This document shows positions 57,669-64,000 of a stretch of 64,000 bases of DNA, piece by piece (within the stretch, counting starts at the first letter, position 1; every line of letters begins with the position of its first letter). The stretch is from Cunninghamia lanceolata (taxonomy: Eukaryota; Streptophyta; Pinopsida; Cupressales; Cupressaceae). The notes under the pieces are model-generated. The model had not been told where the DNA came from. It searched no databases and saw only the letters and a list, made by a program, of their open reading frames with translations. The stretch spans positions 5,668,501 through 5,732,500 of the forward strand of contig BSBN01001017.1 of the NCBI GenBank assembly GCA_027924645.1, written 5' to 3'. A program made the translations under genes and the position numbers.

Positions 57669-60600
57669 TAACTTTGTTTCTTGTGTTTGTCATGAAATGA
57701 ACTCAATCTAACATATTTACAATTTTATTTGAGGTATTTAGGTGAATTTTGCCTACATCAATTGACACCTTTTATTTTCAATAATTTGGAAGAGAAGCCA
57801 CTATTGATTGAAAATATTTACATTCTTCCTTGGACTTACTCTTCATATGTTATTTTCTTGCAAAAAAATTATGGATAATATTAGAGCTGGCAATAGAAGC
57901 AAACTAGTTATTCTTAAACCACACTTAGTTCAATGTTAAGAGTAAATTTTGGCCAATAAAAATATGACTACTATTTTCCACTTTTTAGTAAGAATAAGGT
58001 GTAAAATTACAATTGACTATTTGACTGTTGAAGAGTGATATTTAAATAAAGCGAAAGTGAAATGAGTCCATGTCCTCAAAAGTTTGGAAGCTTGTACTGA
58101 CAATGGCCTTATATTATCATAATCAAATACAAACAGGCGACTAGTTAGAGAAAAAATAACTACAAAAGACAGTGCAGGATGTTTGCTTTCCCATATCTAA
58201 TGGGAAAATACTCATTCTTTTTCTTTCATAAAATATTTTTTGTTTCACTGCTGAGAATATAAATGCAAGAATCGTCAACTTCGTTCACTATATACCAAAG
58301 ATATAGGAACATAAGGGAACATTAGCGTACACAATTTAGACAGTAACAGAGCAGGAAAAGACATTGCAGCATGACAATAACATACATATTTTAAACATTA
58401 ACAGGCAAGGAAAAGACCTTTGAGCATGCCTTATTCCTGGCCTTTTGGTTTTATGTGAGGCATTGGATCTTAATTCCTTTCTGACGTATGGACAATATCT
58501 TTTCATTGTCTATTCAGTCAAAGAATGTCCATGTTATGTAATCTCCAAGGATTCCAAAGTGATGTAACTTGTATGAATTGAGAAAAAGTTGATGCATCTT
58601 ATTTGGACTTGGGTCTAATCAGGTAATCGTGCACGACAGGAAGAAACTAACAAGGATTGTATGTTGATTAGACAAGACATACTGCATTTGCAATTTTATA
58701 ACATTTTATGCTTCTTGAAGGATCTTGGTATCTTAGTAACAGAAGAGAAAATATTTTTAAAAGTCATGCGTATTTGAAAGACGTGACCCATGGTGCCAGT
58801 TTTATATTCCTTGAACTGTGAAATCTTTTTCAGAATCTCCTCTTGAAATAATATAAAAGATGAGTACTGAGCAATTCTTCTCTTGCCATTGGACTCTCAA
58901 CTCTAAACAAACAAGTTGCTCCCCTTCTTTTATTCTTGTTACATGTATGCAGTAAAAGCAAAGAAAATGTGGTTCTAAAAAGTTGGAAAATTTTGAATCA
59001 TGGCAGGTTCCTCTTAGATCAATTATGCTATTTGTTTCTGAAAGTTTGGTCAAGATCAATCAAGTAATTTTATCATGTTTTGGTCTCCTAATTATAGGGT
59101 AGTAAAAATCTTAATCTAACTTTCAATTTTTTTTAAATGATTGTTGACTAAAAAAATATCTAAATTGTAAAGGAAAGTAGTCTTTCTTCTAGTTTAGTAT
59201 AGTATATGCTAATCAAATGAAATGTTTACAACTCAGCACAAATCAACTTAGATTAATAATTGATAGTTGTGAGATATTTATGGGCTAATGCATTATGAAA
59301 TTAAAGGTTAAAGTATAGAAAATAAATGCAATGAATAAGGGTATTTAGCTTTATGACCAAAGAATGAATTATCTCTAATATGGAGTTGAATTTTCAACTG
59401 TCTCTAACTTGGATTTAATCCACAATTTGGTTCATCCAACTGATCTTTGTCTACTCTATACTTTTTTTATATTTGGAGACTATTGGTATTTAAGAATACC
59501 AAGGAATGGTTGTCATTATGTTGCAAGAGGACATGTTCATCTAGGTCAACCCTAGAAATGTGTATAAAAGATCAAAGGCAACAGGAAAGCACCCTAGAAT
59601 GATGTATCTAGATTCATTACTCCCTTTAATACACTAAGTTGAAGTGTAACTTCACTATTGACTACTCCTTGAATGCTTTTCGGATGAGTGAGGATCATCG
59701 AATTTAAGACAGATAAGGGATGTATGCAAATGAAGGCATTTAAATACAAGCACATAACATCAAATTGAATAAACATGTGTTTATTCAACTCACAACAAAT
59801 AGTACAATAGGTAGGTGTTATGTAGGAAAAGAGGGATGATGATAATGCTTGATAGTGTGATTAAATCCTCCTTTCACATATAACATTCAAGGACATTAAA
59901 CTGAGTCAAGTCACAACTTTTGCAAGAGGACTCAGCTACAGGTTTGGTGTCACTTGGAATGATAAGAAAATTTTGAATTTGTTGATTAATTTGTTAAACC
60001 TTAATTTGATTAAGCCTTAAACCCTATTTTTATGAAATCGTAAACAAATGGATGAAACATGACAAATGCTTGCACAAGAAGGCACTAAATGCATATTGGA
60101 AACATACTAGGATTTGGATTCCAGAAAGCGAAAACTTCGGGGACACTGGGGCAAGCGTCTGTGTTTGATATAGCACTTTTTTTGAGGGTTTGGAATCTAA
60201 ATCTGCTTTAGACTATAACCTGCTCCAAGATTCCCGATGATACAAAATTGGATGACACTAGGGCAGGAACCTATGTCTAAATAGGGATATTTTCTACTCT
60301 TTTCTTCATATCCTAAATCTTTATCCTTTATACTGACCTCCTACAACTCCTCTCTGCAAGATTTTGCACCTATAACCTGCAATCACAAGAGAGGGGTTGG
60401 GGGTTATGGTGTTTAGGAGCTTGCCTCGATCAAGCCCCAGAATGGCATTCAAGCCATCCAACACCATTGTTAAATAGAGTGTGTGTCCTTGGTAGACAAA
60501 GGCAAAGTAAATGATAAGATTGATTGATCGAAACACAAAGTAGATATCACCTTGGTAGGTGTAAACCCTCACAGAGATGAAATGCCTTCACATCATGAGG

Positions 60601-61420
60601 AAATGAGTTAATGGAGCCAAATCTGCAACAAACACATACAGACACAACACAATACTACTTTGCAACACAATGACTGCCTTGAATGCTCTTTGCTTGATGA
60701 TCATAAGTTTGCCTTAATCAACTAGGAGTAAAATGAAGTCCTAAACATGTTTATATATGCATTCTCACTAAACATTCGTAATTCAAATTGACAAGGCCGA
60801 CAAAGGGAAACCTTTTAACGGTCACTTTGGCAACAATTAAAATTTGGATCCCAACAAAATAGCTTTGGACTAGGGCATGAGTTCCAAAGTCCAAGGGCCT
60901 ATTTTGGGACTTGATTAAGCTTAAGATGCATCCCTAGGCCCCATTTGACATGGGTTTAAGGGGATTTTGCTCCAGGATTCATTTTTAACATGCATGATTA
61001 AATCTAAGGGACCTAGGAGCTAAACTTAGGAGGTAAAAGTCCTAGGGAAATATTTTATGACATAACATTTAGCCCCCACTTTAATGTATGTATGATCTTA
61101 CGATCCATACATGCATTAAAGTACGGTCAAAAACACATCAAACATGCTAGGCACTTGAAGCTAAGGCATACACAAAGATTGATGAACTATTTCTAACCCC
61201 CAATATCAAGGAAGCACTAGAAGACACATTGAAAACATGCAAGACATAATGAAGATAGTAGGAAGCACACAAGACATGGAGAAGATAGTATTGAAGACAC
61301 ACAAAACATAATGATTACATGAGAGCAGTCATGCATAACACGATGAATACATTGATATAGCATTTTCATAATATTTTCATATATAAAATAAAATCCTAAA
61401 AAGCACATAAAACAAAACCC
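57669..61420. other. Long AT-rich stretch, no supported gene
   Basis: Only short, featureless open frames are present, such as 85 codons on the minus strand at 58,802-59,059. None shows a domain. No RNA gene or array was recognised. Confidence 0.5.
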
Positions 61421-61424
61421 AAAA

Positions 61425-61700
61425 TGTAGGAGGAGCTCATTGCTACACACTTGATACTACACCTGGGGGAAAACACACCATACAAAACTTGAGTGTGGGA
61501 GGAGCTCATTGCTACACCCTTGAAACCACACATAGGGGAAGACATGCTAAACAAAACCTGAGTGTGGGAGGAGCTCATTGCTACACCCTTGAAACCACAC
61601 ATAGGGGAAAACACACTAAACAAAACCTGAGTGTGGGTGGAGCTCATCACTACACCCTTGAAACCACACATGGGGGAAAACACATGGAGTACATGAGTGT
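61425..61700. repeat. 69-bp tandem repeat, four copies
   Basis: Units around GTGTGGGAGGAGCTCATTGC...AACCACACATAGGGGAAAAC start at about 61,425, 61,493, 61,562 and 61,631. A fifth, diverged start (GGAAGGAGCTTATTGCTAAG) is near 61,756. The period of 69 is a multiple of three, so both strands stay open and show repeated 23-residue peptides. Nothing else supports coding. Confidence 0.88.
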
Positions 61701-61869
61701 CGTATAACATGCTGTAGACATACTATACATCTTATACACAACAAACATAGGTGATGGAAGGAGCTTATTGCTAAGTCCCACCATCTAAAACACATTGGAC
61801 AGACACCTAACTGTTGGGCTTATGCCACAACAACCACCAAAGAAATGCTTAAGGGAGGATAATTCAAGA

Positions 61870-62105
61870 TCCAACTTGCCTCCCGATGAGGACTTTGTAA
61901 TAAAAGTATGTGCACTAGCTCAAGAGATACACCATCCCACCTCGCAATGAGGGCTTTTGTATAAAAGGATATGCACTAGCTCAAGATATATGTTATCCCA
62001 CCTTGTATAGAGGGCTCTTTTATTGCAATATGGATAAAGATGTGTGCTCAGGTTGGAGATACAACATCCCACCTCACAGAGAGGGCTTACAAACATGCTT
62101 CATTA
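61870..62105. repeat. About 60-bp tandem repeat, four diverged copies
   Basis: The core ATCCCACCTCGCAATGAGGGCTTTTGTATAA recurs at about 61,878, 61,935, 61,993 and 62,068, each followed by a TGTGCACTAGCTCAAG-like phrase. Copies have diverged noticeably. Confidence 0.65.
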
Positions 62106-63252
62106 GTATCAAAAATATCAGACAACTATCATTATATATTCCCCCAACTTAAGGTGGTTGATGTCGCTTACCGATATCAAGCACATTAAGGAAGAGAGAA
62201 GACATGCAAATAAATAAGAGCCTTTGCAAAGCCCATGCCCCCAAGGTGACATGTGTTCACAATCGCCAAATGTTCCCACAAACACATTGATATTATGTAC
62301 TAAGATAAACAACAAGATGGTTAGAAAATCTTACTCTAAGATAATAATCAAATCACATCATGAAAGTTATGCATGAAAATAGTCACATCAAGGACCAAGG
62401 CTATACTCACAGGTTCAGAGCTAAGTATAACCATTGGGCTATACTGTAGGAACCTCAGAATTGAGTGTAGCAACAAGGTGAGATACCATTCAAAGTGTAC
62501 AAGAGCATATTGAGTGGATTGTAAAATGTTACTCACAAGAAATGCCATAAGATGATACATCACACGAAGTGATTCTATTAGTCAAGCATCAGATATATAT
62601 ATATAGTTCAACCCCATTTTCATATATGGACTAGGTCCATTTTTGCTTATTCACTGAAGGGACACATGGTCCGTATCAGTATTTGTTTGTCTTCATCATC
62701 TGCCAACTAGGTAGAGTCACTAAAGAAGGTAAATAATAAAAATGAGAAAGAGGAACAAGTGCCTTAGGAACACCACATAGGAGGATGCCCCCAAAACACC
62801 CTCCTTAATGCTATGCCCCTAAGGCACGACACACAACAATAAAATAGAGGAGAGGAAAGATAGAAAAATGATGAAACAAATAGAAGAATGGTCACAATAG
62901 AGGCAATCTCCTGGTATCCTTGACCTTACAAGAGTATCAAGGGTCATTCAAGGAGGCCTAAACAACACATAACACATCACGAGGGAACACAACACATAAG
63001 AGGAGGTCACGTAAGTGAGCATAAGTCTGATATGACAAAGGTGACCAACAAGGTTAGAAATACTTACCTGTGTATACAACTGAACTAATGATTGTCATTG
63101 AGCAAGTCATCTTCCTCCCAATCTCAAATGCATGATGAAAAGGGTACATAAGGTACAATTAGCTGACTAAAATTATCATCCTTTACTTCTTTGGCCTTAA
63201 GCTCTTCTTTGTTTGATTCAATGTTAGATGGTGAAATGTTCTCTTGTTGTAG
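62106..63252. other. No supported gene
   Basis: Spacer between the small repeats and the retroelement polyprotein fragment. It may be untranslated or intergenic sequence of that element. A short AT dinucleotide run (ATATATATATAT) lies near 62,592. Confidence 0.4.
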
Positions 63253-63993
63253 TCATGTATTATTTCGAGCCAAGGCTTGTCTTCTCCTCCTTCTTTCTCT
63301 TGCTTGTCTATTTTTTCGTTGTTTATTAGTAATGTTTTCAAACGGAATCTCATGTTTTTCCATCAGTTTCTCAGAAGAGGAAGTAAATATGTGTGGTGGT
63401 GCTTTGTTTTGTTTTCTACGGGTATCTCTCAATCCTTGTAAGGATGACGGAGGAGGAACCTCAATGAATATCCCTTTACCTTTTAGTCTAGGAGGTTCTT
63501 GTAGTGTAGGTTGTTTTTTATTTGTAGTTTGTTGGATAGGGTGTCTGACCAATTTTGATAGTAATTTTGCTTTGTAGCGTCGATATCCCAAGAAAGTTTG
63601 ATCTATTCGTGGTTTAGGTTCTTCAGTAGGTTTGGGCCAAAAGTAGTCAAGGATGATGTTCTTTCACATAACCATAGGTTACCATCAACTATGGTGAATA
63701 GTTCATATAGACCCACGATTAGGAAATTTTAAGCATTGATGAAGTGTTAAAGGGATAGCTTTCATAGTCTTGAGCCATGGATGACCTAGTTCTATATAGA
63801 AGAGGTCAGATGTAGGGATGATATCAAATGATTGTTTTACAGCTTTGTTAAACACTCGGATCATTAAATTAATCCTCCCTAAGACCAGGAGGAAATCTCC
63901 TTTATGTGTTTTTATCATCATGTCTATAAGCTCATAAGTTTCTTGTATCGATTTATGTGAATAAATGAACTCTTCCGTAGTGATGTTTGTCAT
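63253..63993 (-). pseudogene. Ty3/gypsy polyprotein fragment: protease end and linker
   Basis: On the minus strand 63,993-63,703 reads GDFLLVLGRINLMIRVFNKA, then IPTSDLFYIELGHPWLKTMK and IPLTLHQCLKFPNRG. This is the segment after the active site of Tat/Athila-type proteases (compare the familiar ILGRPWL...ST.HQ.LKFP pattern). A second frame downstream reads FWPKPTEEPKPRIDQTFLGY then RRYKAKLL and a Pro/Lys-rich linker to 63,253. The active site itself would lie beyond the window or just at its edge. A stop separates the two frames. It belongs to an element that enters from the right. Confidence 0.6.
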
Positions 63994-64000
63994 GCAATTT

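Noticed and set aside
63191..63577. Plus-strand ORF of 128 codons with hydrophobic stretches
   Set aside because: It is the complement of the retroelement polyprotein linker read on the minus strand (63,253-63,591), which has a better explanation.

Overview
This window looks like intergenic, repeat-saturated nuclear DNA of a large-genome land plant. The evidence is plant-type LTR retrotransposons (a chromovirus, a Tat-like Ty3/gypsy element with a second RNase H, and elements primed by initiator Met-tRNA), a plant B3-domain fragment, and long arrays related to the plant telomere repeat CCCTAAA. A gymnosperm would fit, but that is an inference. I see no intact host gene, tRNA or rRNA. Almost every reading frame is a decayed mobile-element gene.

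Layout. 1-2.5 kb: AT-rich DNA with an unidentified relic. 2.55-6.2 kb: a broken gene carrying a G-patch motif and a coiled coil, distantly like ORF2 of the LTR elements further right. 7.05-8.9 kb (minus): hAT-type transposase relic. 8.9-11.9 kb: 5'-truncated chromovirus with chromodomain and 3' LTR. 12,597-56,992: a stretch bounded by matching inverted termini and a possible TAA target duplication. I read it as one large DNA transposon of about 17-18 kb, swollen by three nested LTR elements. It holds a multi-exon plus-strand gene near its left end, split inside an exon by LTR element A (14,457-21,971). Next come two tandem-repeat tracts, the second split by Tat-like element D (26,734-38,533, TSD GGACT). 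A minus-strand transposase-like gene (39.1-42.0 kb) follows, then a degenerate telomere-like array split by LTR element B (44,744-52,100, TSD CTTAA) and by four tandem copies of a B3-domain fragment. 57-63.2 kb: mostly non-coding, with 69-bp and about 60-bp tandem repeats. 63.25-64 kb (minus): part of another Ty3/gypsy polyprotein entering from the right.

Elements A and B are one family: LTRs of about 1.09 kb, a four-knuckle gag-like ORF, a second long ORF of about 1,070 codons, and no reverse transcriptase or integrase. Comparing them shows a decay signature. Eight sites have TAG in one copy and CAA in the other, which are the two products expected from deaminating either strand of a methylated CAG (CHG) site.

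Most leads concern element architecture: the composite transposon, the pol-less family with its PPT-spanning hairpin, the upstream RNase H of element D, the hairpin-dense 2.7-kb LTRs of D, and B3 fragments amplified inside telomere-like DNA. All comparisons were made by eye; no alignment or database search was run.
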